NCBI RefSeq assembly: GCF_001434915.1
Contig: NZ_AZEF01000027.1
Location: 238,577 to 302,576 of the forward strand
Direction of reading: 5' to 3'
Origin: Liquorilactobacillus capillatus DSM 19910
GTDB taxonomy: Bacteria > Bacillota > Bacilli > Lactobacillales > Lactobacillaceae
Length of the DNA stretch: 64,000 nucleotides
Shown: positions 15,486-23,759 of the stretch, one piece after another
Position numbering within the stretch: position 1 is the first letter of the stretch
Layout of the letters: every line of letters begins with the position of its first letter
Notes under the pieces: model-generated
What the model was told of the DNA's origin: nothing
The model's input: the letters and a program-made list of their open reading frames with translations, nothing else
Database searches by the model: none
Program-made: the position numbers and the translations under genes

Positions 15486-15947
15486 ATGATTGAACCAGGA
15501 CATGAACCCTATGATGAATTATGTTTTTCAGTTTACACAACGAATCGTTATTTTCATCATTTATGCAATCTCATACTTCAAGACTATAATCTGACCTATC
15601 TGCAGTATATGGTGCTGTTAGTGGTCAAGACAAAAAAACAAACAACTTTAACAGCGATTTGTTCTAAGTTAGATCTTGCCAATAACACAATTACCCCTGT
15701 TGTTCAAAAACTTGTTACTAAAAAATGGCTAACAAAGAAAAAAGCAGCTGGCGATAGCCGCTTTTTAGAAATCTCGCTGCATGCTGCTTCCCTGAAAAGT
15801 CTAGCAGAAATAAGGGAGAAAATCGGTTACGTTCAATATCGCTTCAGCCAAGTGGCTGAGCAACCCATTGAAGAACTCATTGAGCAGTATACAACGTTAA
15901 ATACTAGCTTGATTAAACTAAACCAAAATCTTGCCGATGACTTCTAA
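15486..15947 (+). CDS. MarR-family regulator, OhrR type
   Basis: 153 residues from ATG after AAAGGAG; the upstream in-frame ATG at 15441 is inside the promoter. Winged-helix MarR fold: LTYLQYMVLLVV, the HTH around LTAICSKLDLANNTITPVVQKL, wing RFLEIS. An N-terminal cysteine in YDELCFSVY (Cys13) matches the reactive peroxide-sensing Cys of OhrR (ELCFALY-like context). OhrR represses an organic hydroperoxide reductase gene until the Cys is oxidised. No ohr gene is adjacent, so its target lies elsewhere or it senses another oxidant. Monocistronic. Confidence 0.82.
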   Translation: MIEPGHEPYDELCFSVYTTNRYFHHLCNLILQDYNLTYLQYMVLLVVKTKKQTTLTAICSKLDLANNTITPVVQKLVTKKWLTKKKAAGDSRFLEISLHAASLKSLAEIREKIGYVQYRFSQVAEQPIEELIEQYTTLNTSLIKLNQNLADDF

Positions 15948-15989
15948 TTCATTTCACTAAGTACATAATTTCAACCTTAAATTAAGAGG

Positions 15990-16030
15990 ATTAAGTCAAA
16001 ATAGTATTTTTGACTTAATTCTTTATTTTT
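15990..16030 (+). terminator. terminator of the OhrR-like gene
   Basis: TTAAGTCAAAA...TTTTTGACTTAA with a long T-rich tail. Confidence 0.85.
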
Positions 16031-16045
16031 TTACCCAATCTACCA

Positions 16046-16093
16046 TTGCAAACGTTTGCTGTAAATGTTATATTAACTACAGTAAACGTTTGC
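16046..16093 (+). promoter_or_regulatory. promoter with two LacI/MalR-type operators
   Basis: TTGCAA (-35, 16046-16051) and TATATT (-10, 16069-16074), 17-bp spacer. Operator 1, the perfect palindrome GCAAACGTTTGC (16048-16059), covers the -35; operator 2, GTAAACGTTTGC (16082-16093), covers the start region. Centres are 34 bp apart. This is the pattern for repression by a LacI-family sugar regulator such as MalR or by CcpA-like proteins. Confidence 0.75.
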
Positions 16094-16231
16094 AAAAGTA
16101 CTAGCCTAGATATAGCTATTACCCCAAAACACTTTTTAACACGCACGCTTAATAATTGCCACAAAATATTTTGGCATTATTCAACGTCAGTATAAGCTAC
16201 ACATATTAAACTAATAATGGAGGTCTTTATT

Positions 16232-17914
16232 ATGACAACTAAAAATTGGTGGCAGCACGCTGTTGTTTATCAAGTTTACCCTCGCAGTTATCAAGACAGT
16301 AACGGTGATGGTATTGGTGATTTAGCAGGACTTAAATCACGCTTATCTTACATTAAGAAACTAGGAGCAGATGTTATCTGGCTCAACCCAATTTATGAAT
16401 CTCCCGATAAAGATAACGGTTATGATATCAGTAATTACCGCAAAATCAATCCTAAGTACGGTACAATGAAGTCTTTTGAGGATCTGTTAACTGCGGCACA
16501 CAGTAAAGGACTCAAGATTTTAATGGATCTTGTTGTCAACCATACTTCTGATCAGGCTGAATGGTTTAAAGAAAGTCGAAAATCAAAGGATAATAAATAC
16601 CGTGATTACTATATCTGGCGTGATCCTAAAGACGGTAAGGCACCCAATAACTGGGGTTCTTACTTCAGTGGACCAGCTTGGAAATATGATGAAACAACCA
16701 AACAATATTACTTACACTTATTTGAAGAAGGCCAGCCTGATCTAAACTGGGAGAATCCTGAAGTTCGTGAATCTGTATGGGATATTATGCGTTTTTGGCT
16801 TGATAAGGGCGTTGACGGCTTCAGAATGGATGTTATTAATTTAATTTCCAAACCAGAAGGCTTACCGGATGCTCCTGCTCCAGATAACGCTGCGTATGGT
16901 GATGTTCAGGCAGTTGTTGCGGATGGTCATCGTTTAAATGAATTTCTTAAAGAAATGAATCAAAAGGTTATCTCAAAATATGATATTATGACTGTCGGTG
17001 AAATGCCCGGTTCAACTCCAGAAGATGTCATTGATTATACTGGGTTGAACGCGCATGAATTAAACATGGTTTTTCAATTCGAACACGTTAGCCTCTCCCC
17101 TAACCCTAATAAACGTTTAGGCAAATGGAATGATCAACCAGTTGCGCTGGTTGACTTAAAACAAGCCTTATCCCGTTGGCAAAAAGCGCTTGACGGTAAA
17201 GCTTGGAACAGCCTTTACTGGAATAACCATGATCAACCCCGTGCCGTATCACGTTTCGCAACTGATAACCCTAAATATCGTGAAAGAGCAGCTAAAATGT
17301 TAGGCACGACCCTCCATATGCTGCAAGGAACACCTTATGTTTACGAAGGTGAAGAACTTGGCATGACAAATGCTCATTACAAGGATCTTAAACAATATGA
17401 AGATGTTGAGTCAATCAATGCTTATAAGGAATTGGTTGAAAAAGAAGGAATCGTTGATAAACCAACTATGCTGCGATACTTAGCACATATGTCACGAGAT
17501 AATGCCCGAACACCTATGCAGTGGGACGACTCAGCTCATGCTGGTTTCACAACAGGTAAACCTTGGTTTGACTTAAATGCCAATTATCCTGACATCAACG
17601 CAAAAGCCGAATTAGCAGATTCTAACTCAGTCTTTTATTACTATCAGAAACTAATTAAATTACGCCATCAAGAAGACATTATTGTCTATGGTAACTATGA
17701 AGAACTTGATCCTCAAGATAATGAGGCGTTCTCCTATCGGCGCCATTATCAAGGGCAAACATTACTTGTTATGACCAACTTTACTGATCACACGATTGAG
17801 CGTGATTATGATCAAGCAGATTATGATGAGCTTTTACTCAGTAATTACCATGAACATCTAGGTCAAACAACTTTGCAGCCTTATGAAGCACGTGTTTATT
17901 TAAAGAGAAATTAA
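16232..17914 (+). CDS. oligo-1,6-glucosidase / alpha-glucosidase (GH13_31)
   Basis: 560 residues from ATG after AATGGAGG. GH13 motifs: region I DLVVNHTSD (about 99), region II GFRMDVINLI with nucleophile Asp200, region III VGEMPG with acid/base Glu257, region IV NNHDQPR (His333, Asp334), and QPDLN at about 168, typical of subfamily 31. The residue after the nucleophile is Val, which in this subfamily goes with alpha-1,6 rather than alpha-1,4 preference, so isomaltose or isomalto-oligosaccharides are the likely substrates. No signal peptide: cytosolic. Under a double-operator promoter, followed by a terminator. No uptake or regulator gene accompanies it. Confidence 0.92.
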   Translation: MTTKNWWQHAVVYQVYPRSYQDSNGDGIGDLAGLKSRLSYIKKLGADVIWLNPIYESPDKDNGYDISNYRKINPKYGTMKSFEDLLTAAHSKGLKILMDLVVNHTSDQAEWFKESRKSKDNKYRDYYIWRDPKDGKAPNNWGSYFSGPAWKYDETTKQYYLHLFEEGQPDLNWENPEVRESVWDIMRFWLDKGVDGFRMDVINLISKPEGLPDAPAPDNAAYGDVQAVVADGHRLNEFLKEMNQKVISKYDIMTVGEMPGSTPEDVIDYTGLNAHELNMVFQFEHVSLSPNPNKRLGKWNDQPVALVDLKQALSRWQKALDGKAWNSLYWNNHDQPRAVSRFATDNPKYRERAAKMLGTTLHMLQGTPYVYEGEELGMTNAHYKDLKQYEDVESINAYKELVEKEGIVDKPTMLRYLAHMSRDNARTPMQWDDSAHAGFTTGKPWFDLNANYPDINAKAELADSNSVFYYYQKLIKLRHQEDIIVYGNYEELDPQDNEAFSYRRHYQGQTLLVMTNFTDHTIERDYDQADYDELLLSNYHEHLGQTTLQPYEARVYLKRN

Positions 17915-17930
17915 CACAAGCACCTACAAA

Positions 17931-17969
17931 TAAGACCAGATCAAACTTCAACTTTGATCTGGTCTTATT
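17931..17969. terminator. bidirectional terminator
   Basis: Perfect 12-bp arms AGACCAGATCAAA/TTTGATCTGGTCT with A and T runs at the two ends; serves the glucosidase gene and possibly the converging transporter gene. Confidence 0.85.
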
Positions 17970-18080
17970 GTGTATATTTCAATGTATCTAAAAACTAACC
18001 TTCTTAAATCTCATTTTAATCGTTAAAATTTTACTAAGATACATTAATTTTTAAAAGCCTTTTACTTAACTCATCGCTAA

Positions 18081-19454
18081 TCATTTGACATGGTTAAAAG
18101 CATGTGTAATCTTCTGCGGCTTCAGCAACAGTAATGTTACTATTGCACATAGGATATTACTGCATGTAAAGATTAAGAAAACATTAGCTGTCCCAAAATC
18201 ACCAATCAAAATAGGTGAAATCAAACTAACCACAAAATTAGTTAACCAAATAACCGTAGTTGAAATTGCCATAAAACGTGCTTTGATTTGCTGTGGGAAG
18301 ATCTCTGACAGCATCAGCCAAGTAACAGGGCTGACAATACCTTGTTGGACTGCTAAAAAGAATGCTAGTAACAGTAACACGGTAACATTAGTACTTGCTT
18401 GCGAAAAAAGACTTGTATGCAAAACAACTGCCAGCAATCCTAAGAAAATAGCGTTTCCCAGTAGACCTAAACCCAGCATTTGTCCATGTTTATGTTTAAC
18501 AATTACCCTTGTTCCAACAAGTGCAGCTACTGTTGAAATTGTCCCGATAAGAATATTGCTGTAAAGAGATAAACCTCTGCTCATCCCAACCTTTTCCAGC
18601 AAAATAGTTCCATAATACATCACGGCATTGACCCCAGACAGTTGTTGAATGATTCCAATAATAACACCAGCTGTCAAAAGATAACGAAGATGCTTATTAC
18701 CGATCAAAGCTTTAATTCTCAATTTATTTTTAACCGTTTTTGTAGTTTTTCCCGCTTGCTGGAGGCTATTATGAACATCTGTCTGTGAGAAACCTAATTT
18801 TTCAAAATTTTCTTTTGCTTGCGTTAATGAATTATTCAAAACTTGCCATCTAGGACTTTGCGGTAAATCAAAAGATAATAAAACTAGCAGAATTGCTGGC
18901 AAAGCTGCAACTCCCATCATTACACGCCAAATTGAAGACCAGTTTCCCCAAGTATTTCCTAGAAATGCATTAACAATAAACGCTGCTAATTGTCCAACAA
19001 CAATTGCTACAGCATTTTTATTGACATTTTGTGAACGCCACTGGCTAGGTGAGATTTCCGCTAAATACATTGGTGCAAGGTTCGATGTACATCCAATCGA
19101 CAAACCTAATATCGTCCGAAAGGCAATCAGCATATTTATTGATAACGCAAAAGAACAACCTAATGTTGCGATCGTAAAAATAAGAGCAACTAATTGCAAT
19201 GTAGCTTTTCTACCGATTCTATCTGCTAAGCGACCACTTAGTAAAGCCCCAAAACAACAACCGATAATTAATGAACTTGAGACAACTCCTTGTTGCGTTG
19301 AATTCAGATTTAACTGATCTGGTTGGCTCAAGAAGGAGAGCGCACCATTGATGACACCTGTATCATACCCAAATAAAAAGCCGCCTAATGCAATTACAGA
19401 AGATGTATGTTTTAAAAATGAATCTTCAGTCTCTTTTTGTCTGTATTGCAGCAT
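18081..19454 (-). CDS. MFS sugar:proton symporter
   Basis: 457 residues from ATG nine bases after GAGGTGG. Twelve hydrophobic segments are evident. Sugar-porter motifs: GFLFGYDTGVINGAL in TM1, GRLADRIGRK between TM2 and TM3, LAEISPSQWRS, PQSPRW after TM6, and QLSGVNAVMYYG in TM7 (sugar-contact helix). This is the sugar porter family (xylose, arabinose, galactose, inositol). The substrate cannot be read. The central loop is rich in Lys. Converges with the glucosidase gene across a bidirectional terminator; an own regulatory region lies upstream. Confidence 0.9.
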   Translation of the reverse strand: MLQYRQKETEDSFLKHTSSVIALGGFLFGYDTGVINGALSFLSQPDQLNLNSTQQGVVSSSLIIGCCFGALLSGRLADRIGRKATLQLVALIFTIATLGCSFALSINMLIAFRTILGLSIGCTSNLAPMYLAEISPSQWRSQNVNKNAVAIVVGQLAAFIVNAFLGNTWGNWSSIWRVMMGVAALPAILLVLLSFDLPQSPRWQVLNNSLTQAKENFEKLGFSQTDVHNSLQQAGKTTKTVKNKLRIKALIGNKHLRYLLTAGVIIGIIQQLSGVNAVMYYGTILLEKVGMSRGLSLYSNILIGTISTVAALVGTRVIVKHKHGQMLGLGLLGNAIFLGLLAVVLHTSLFSQASTNVTVLLLLAFFLAVQQGIVSPVTWLMLSEIFPQQIKARFMAISTTVIWLTNFVVSLISPILIGDFGTANVFLIFTCSNILCAIVTLLLLKPQKITHAFNHVK

Positions 19455-20162
19455 ACTATTTATCCACCTCATTTATTAATCTATAACTAAGCAACTGTGT
19501 ATCTATAATTTTCATATATAGCATTCACATAGTAACTCCTGTCATCTCCTCTTCAATCATGTTCCACTCTCAGAACAAGTTCACAAGCACCTGCACTTTA
19601 CTGCTTCAACTTTTTGTCCAGATTGTAAAGATCTCGGTACATTAGAAAACTATTACACTTCTCATTATAGTATTAATTTCACAAGATGAGGTCGCAGACG
19701 CTTTTATTTAAACTTCATTTTCTCTCCAGATCATCACTCTATTTTTGATCACCTAATCTTAATTCAAGACAAATAAGAGACAGTCAAAGATTTTCTTTGT
19801 ACTGCCTCTTATTTCATCTATCGCAAAACTACTATTTGATTATTGCAAATAAAACCCCAGCCATTCCTGACTGGGGCTATCAGTTGAATACTGCTTGAGA
19901 ACTATTAATCCCCAAGCAGTAACATACTAACAAATATACTTATTTTTGTTAAAAAATATGGCCCTCATTAATTTAAATTTTAAGAATTTTTACGATTCTC
20001 TTTTTTAAATTATTATTTTTTAAAATTTGTCTATGGACAAAAACAAATATTACACACTTTGTCCTAACTAACAGCAGTTAAAATAAAAGGGATAAAAAAG
20101 TGTTAAATATTTTGTAAAAACATTACTTCGTTATATATTTATGTTAAGGAGGTGTATTTATT
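19455..20162. other. intergenic region with three hairpins, no gene seen
   Basis: About 700 bases without a credible gene. Three stem-loops lie close together: 19771-19814 (AAATAAGAG...CTCTTATTT, bidirectional terminator), 19855-19876 (CCCCAG/CTGGGG with minus-strand T run) and 19891-19919 (CTGCTTG/CAAGCAG). They may be remnants of deleted genes or a small RNA. Confidence 0.5.
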
Positions 20163-20525
20163 ATGGAAATCAACATTGCATGTATCCGTGATCTTCTGAA
20201 TATTGTCGCAAATAAACCTTTTGGTCAGTACATTAATAGCCGTGATCTGCAACTTGAACAACACTATCCTAAACAACTTGTTTCCTCAACGATTCAAATG
20301 CTCTATGAGGGTGCTCTTATTAAGGTTGAAAATGAATATCTATTGAATGATGACACTAATTACTCGATTGGTGAACTGACCAAAAGTGGATGTTGTTTAT
20401 TATCTTGCTTAAAAGACGAAACCTTTTTTAAAGAGGTCGCTAAAGCTATTGAGTCAAATAATAAACTTATTACGATCAGAGACCTGCAGCACTTAGCCTT
20501 TGATTACCAAAAACACTATAATTAG
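20163..20525 (+). CDS. DUF2513-like small protein
   Basis: 120 residues, ATG after AAGGAGGTG. Winged-helix-like composition: an N-terminal helix IACIRDLLNIVANK, a central LVSSTIQMLYEGALIKVEN helix-strand, then IGELTKSGCCLLSCLKDETFF followed by KEVAKAIE. The segment LT..G..LL..L.D...F..V resembles DUF2513 proteins, often phage- or element-associated. Function unknown. Monocistronic. Confidence 0.6.
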   Translation: MEINIACIRDLLNIVANKPFGQYINSRDLQLEQHYPKQLVSSTIQMLYEGALIKVENEYLLNDDTNYSIGELTKSGCCLLSCLKDETFFKEVAKAIESNNKLITIRDLQHLAFDYQKHYN

Positions 20526-20779
20526 CAAACCAGACTGCTTAAATCATAGACAATTTGTTCCGTCACTTTCAAATCAACTGTTTGCAATTCAGACTACGGT
20601 GGTTTTAGCAGAATCACTTCTTATTCATACATACATTATCAAACATCCGGCTGTCTAACCACCATACTCCCTAACTGTCTAATTTACGCATCACAGTAAA
20701 AATAGCCTCTGAGTTACTAATAGAACTAACTCAACTAAACCTTAATTTCATATATTTTAAATAGCAGGAGGATCTAATA

Positions 20780-21364
20780 TTGAAAAAAATATTTTTGTTA
20801 AGTACCATCGCTCTTACTTCAGTAATTTTTGCAGCTTGCGGTAACAGTACTACAAGTAAAAGTAATCATAAAACTGCCAGTATGAGCAAAACAGTTTCCA
20901 CTTCAAAAAAGAGTTCATCTAAAAAAACAGTAGTAAGTAAAGATTCAACCAGCAGTTCAACTGAAACAGCCAGTAGCCAATCAATTACAGCTGATACGAA
21001 TACTTCAAGTGTCATAACTTCAAATTCCCAAGCTACCAGCAGTTCCATTACTGCTCAATCTTCACAGATTCAAGCCTCTGACAGTAATTCCATATCTTAT
21101 AACGAGAAAACTTTAACTGGCTTTTTAAACAAATATGGTATGTCCCCTACTGCTTACAAAGTTGAACACCAAGGGATGACAGCATATGATGCGTTAAAAA
21201 GTACTCCCGACACAATGAAAAGCTCAGGTGAAATACAGGCTGAACACTTAATGGACCAGGGATACCTCGATCATAATGGTCAAGAAACTGATAAAGGCAA
21301 GCAACAGGCACAGCAAACACCGGATTCTAAAACTGATTCTGAAACAGAAGATGACGGTTATTAG
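20780..21364 (+). CDS. Ser/Thr-rich lipoprotein
   Basis: 194 residues, TTG start ten bases after AGGAGG. Type II signal peptide MKKIFLLSTIALTSVIF with lipobox FAAC (Cys20), so it should be lipid-anchored outside the membrane. Residues about 22-105 form a low-complexity Ser/Thr/Lys linker of the kind that spans the wall; a small C-terminal domain (about 108-165, beginning ISYNEKTLTGFLNKYGMSPT) precedes a polar acidic tail. No family recognised. The next gene also encodes an envelope protein. Confidence 0.8.
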   Translation: MKKIFLLSTIALTSVIFAACGNSTTSKSNHKTASMSKTVSTSKKSSSKKTVVSKDSTSSSTETASSQSITADTNTSSVITSNSQATSSSITAQSSQIQASDSNSISYNEKTLTGFLNKYGMSPTAYKVEHQGMTAYDALKSTPDTMKSSGEIQAEHLMDQGYLDHNGQETDKGKQQAQQTPDSKTDSETEDDGY

Positions 21365-21591
21365 CATTAAAAACTACACCTAAAATATTTCTAATTGCAG
21401 TAATATGGTTATTATTTATTTTAATCTCAAAATAATACTCTTCAGACTGACGCTTTATATTTGAATCGTAATTTGTTTATACATCCTAAAATAGCCATCT
21501 AATAATTTATATTGCATATTAATATCAGCATATCATAGAGACTGTTATACTTTAGGTGTTCCTAAAATAATTTAGAAGGGAGTGTCTTTTC

Positions 21592-21807
21592 ATGAAGACT
21601 CTGGATAGTATTGCACTTGGCTTATTGATTGTAGGTGGTCTGAACTGGCTTTTTGTTGGAGTATTTAATTTTGACGTTGTCGCCGCTATTTTTGGCGGTC
21701 AAACATCAATTCTTTCCAAAATTGTTTATATTATCGTTGGTATCTGTGCTCTCTATTCATTGAAGTTCTTCTCATTTATTACAAGTTCTGCTAAGAACAA
21801 AGGCTAA
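21592..21807 (+). CDS. DUF378 family membrane protein (YuzA-like)
   Basis: 71 residues, two membrane helices. KTLDSIALGLLIVGGLNWLFVGVF is the DUF378 hallmark, followed by DVVAAIFGG and a second helix KIVYIIVGICALYSL. Function of the family is unknown. ATG after AAGGGAG; a strong terminator follows. Confidence 0.88.
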   Translation: MKTLDSIALGLLIVGGLNWLFVGVFNFDVVAAIFGGQTSILSKIVYIIVGICALYSLKFFSFITSSAKNKG

Positions 21808-21814
21808 ATTAACT

Positions 21815-21840
21815 TAGCCGGCTTTAGGCCGGCTTTTTTA
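21815..21840 (+). terminator. terminator of DUF378 gene
   Basis: AGCCGGC-TTTA-GCCGGCT with a seven-T tail. Confidence 0.9.
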
Positions 21841-22118
21841 TGCATAAATTTGCCACTAACTTAACCTAATTTTTATTCAATTAAACATAAAGTATTTTTA
21901 TCTGTTACTTAATAATATAATAGTTACCTTATTTTTTAAGGCAAGCGTTAATTCTAGTCCAGATGAGATATTCAGTACTGTATTATTTTTTTATAATGAC
22001 CATTAATATAACATCTAAGATATAGGCCGTTTGTTTTACTGGTAATTTAAGCAGCAAGCGTGCTACAGTAATCATATAGTAGAGTAATAATTGAATCTTC
22101 ATTGTAAAGAATACTATT

Positions 22119-22163
22119 GTCCAGATACTGATGACATTAAAAGCTGAATTCTTATTAGGGGGG
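22119..22163 (+). promoter_or_regulatory. 5' element shared with 29788-29830
   Basis: The 45 bases before this gene (TGTCCAGA, CTGATGACA, TAAAAGCTGAA, TTAGGGGG) recur nearly base for base before the gene at 29838. Includes the ribosome site. Could be a shared promoter, leader or recombination junction. Confidence 0.6.
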
Positions 22164-22170
22164 AACGACC

Positions 22171-22506
22171 ATGCAAGAAAATAGTAAAACTGTTCCTGCA
22201 GAAATCAAAGGCTGGAACTGGGGCGCATTTATGTACAATATATTTTGGGGCATCGGTAATAAAACATACCTTCCGCTCTTATGTTTAATACCTCTTTTTA
22301 ATATTGTTTGGGTCTTTGTCTGTGGTTTTAAAGGTAACGAATGGGCTTGGCAAAATGGCGATTATAAAGATATTGCAACCTTCAAAGCCGTTCAAGCTAC
22401 TTGGAACCGTGCTGGCCTTGTTCAATTTATCATTGCTGCTGTCGTCATCGTTTTGTATATCATTTTCTTTGCCTCGCTCTTCTCATCATTAATGAATTCA
22501 TACTAA
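22171..22506 (+). CDS. small membrane protein, DUF2628-like
   Basis: 111 residues, ATG after TTAGGGGGGAACGACC. N-terminal EIKGWNWGAFMYNIFWGIGNK and the FKGNEWAWQN segment are seen in a family of small LAB membrane proteins that are sometimes wrongly named ribonuclease G. Two membrane regions: about 33-52 and 85-105. It has no catalytic motif. Function unknown. Followed by a terminator at 22553-22589. Confidence 0.75.
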   Translation: MQENSKTVPAEIKGWNWGAFMYNIFWGIGNKTYLPLLCLIPLFNIVWVFVCGFKGNEWAWQNGDYKDIATFKAVQATWNRAGLVQFIIAAVVIVLYIIFFASLFSSLMNSY

Positions 22507-22552
22507 TCAGATAATAGCTTATTCTTTGACAATCAAACTGAGCAAACTCAGT

Positions 22553-22589
22553 AGACACATTCTTATATTATGGGTGTGTCTTTTATTTG
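22553..22589 (+). terminator. terminator after 22171-22506
   Basis: AGACACA...TGTGTCTTTTATTT; a second small hairpin ACTGAG-CAAA-CTCAGT lies just before. Confidence 0.75.
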
Positions 22590-22632
22590 ACTAAAGTAAC
22601 TTGATGAAGAGAATCTTAATATTAGCTTTTAA

Positions 22633-22773
22633 ACTGCTTGTCATAAGCAGAAGCAAACCAACTGTTGAATTCATCTTCGGTTTTGAATGCTTTGAATGGC
22701 TTCTCTTCTTTACCTTCAGGATCCGGATTACCACCATTGGGATCTTTGCCCCCATCCCCTCCGTCTCTACCAG
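22633..22773 (-). pseudogene. partial second copy of phage scaffold gene
   Basis: About 140 bases closely matching 25061-25204, the 5' part of the scaffold gene. In the minus frame it reads GGDGGKDPNGGNPDPEGKEEK...EDEFNSWF then runs into a stop after YDKQFKS. No start codon or downstream body. Differences from the full copy include several substitutions and small indels in the Gly-rich stretch, so it is an older or foreign copy and not a recent duplication. Confidence 0.8.
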
Positions 22774-22797
22774 TTAAGGAATGAGAGCTTATTTATG

Positions 22798-23013
22798 CTA
22801 CCTCTTTAAATCTACACCAACATAATTGCATATTTCTTTTATTCGCTTTCTAGTACATTCAGTATCTGACATCTTTCCATAAATCAACTGATGGACATAT
22901 GGATGGGAAAGACCAAAATGGTGTGCAATATCCAGCTGGGTCCCTGGTTTAATTCCCATACGCTTATTATGTCTTAACCCTAGCAAAATTATATCTTCTA
23001 ATTTATCCGACAT
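22798..23013 (-). CDS. small helix-turn-helix protein
   Basis: 71 residues. The segment GTQLDIAHHFGLSHPYVHQLIYGK fits a lambda-repressor-type helix-turn-helix, with an N-terminal helix before it and a short C-terminal helix RIKEICNYVGVD. Probably a DNA-binding regulator of phage origin. ATG at 23013 with AGGAGT about eight bases upstream. No other domain for oligomerisation or ligand sensing. Lies next to the scaffold fragment. Confidence 0.65.
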   Translation of the reverse strand: MSDKLEDIILLGLRHNKRMGIKPGTQLDIAHHFGLSHPYVHQLIYGKMSDTECTRKRIKEICNYVGVDLKR

Positions 23014-23181
23014 TATAAATCACTCCTATTATTTTCGAGTTTATTTATAAATACGCAAAAAGTTTTAATCAAAGCTCCCTTGGTACGTATATGTTTAAAG
23101 AGTATTGTACAACAATGGAACCAAAAAGTATCTTTCAACCTCGTCTTAATTCTCTATCATTGATATAAATCTCTGATCCTC

Positions 23182-23224
23182 AAAGCAAATGAACTTGATT
23201 GTAAAGTTTGTTTGCTTTTTTTAT
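23182..23224 (+). terminator. orphan plus-strand terminator
   Basis: AAAGCAAA...AACTT...AAGTT...TTTGCTTTTTTT. No convincing plus-strand gene precedes it. Confidence 0.65.
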
Positions 23225-23270
23225 TCGCAACTAAAATCTAAAAAGCATAGAAATGCACAGTTGTTATTTT

Positions 23271-23750
23271 TTATGATTCAAATTCTTGAATTGAACTACG
23301 ATCATCATTTTTATCATATCTTTCTTCAAAATCGTTATTAGTATATTCAGTAATTACCTTACGCCAAAATGCTTGTGCTGGATAATTATTCTTTATTTGA
23401 AGTACTTGCCATCTCCCTGGAAATAACTTAAAAATAGCTTTTGCAGCTTTCTTACCTATGCCTTTACCTGAAAAATAACGCATAACAAAAAACTGTTCAA
23501 TAAAACTTGGCTGATTATTATTTGATTCCCTTACTAAGGCAAAACCAGCTATTCTATCACCTGCTAAAATAAAAAAAGCATGGTAATACTTACTCTCCCA
23601 ATAGTCTTTGAGATTAACTAATTTAAACAGTCCCTCTGAATTAACTCGGACAGATGGAACATAAACACTAAACTCGTATTGATATAATTGAAATAAGTTT
23701 TGTAATACATCTTCTTTTTCTTTTGTAATATTTTTTAAAGTGACCTCCAT
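23271..23750 (-). CDS. GNAT family N-acetyltransferase
   Basis: 159 residues. The GNAT core is visible: strand ILAGDRIAGFALV, then FIEQFFVMRYFSGKGIGKKAAKAIF with the acetyl-CoA pyrophosphate loop SGKGIGK, and LQIKNNYPAQAFWRKV as the final motif. Acceptor unknown. Good for a complete gene: ATG at 23750, normal length. It lies inside the prophage interval and could be a cargo gene or host gene. Low-GC codon use like the surrounding accessory DNA. Confidence 0.8.
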   Translation of the reverse strand: MEVTLKNITKEKEDVLQNLFQLYQYEFSVYVPSVRVNSEGLFKLVNLKDYWESKYYHAFFILAGDRIAGFALVRESNNNQPSFIEQFFVMRYFSGKGIGKKAAKAIFKLFPGRWQVLQIKNNYPAQAFWRKVITEYTNNDFEERYDKNDDRSSIQEFES

Positions 23751-23759
23751 TGTCGTCTC

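Noticed and set aside
19570-19780. Plus-strand text reading FCPDCKDLGTLENYY followed by a stop, suggestive of a zinc-finger transposase N-terminus
   Set aside because: Only one Cys pair, no start, no inverted repeats and no further transposase similarity; could be chance.
20866-21048. Minus-strand frame opposite the lipoprotein gene
   Set aside because: Shadow of the Ser/Thr-rich linker; composition is the complement of the real gene.
23086-23170. 25-codon plus-strand micro-ORF before the orphan terminator
   Set aside because: No ribosome binding site and no hydrophobic segment; kept only as possible sRNA region.
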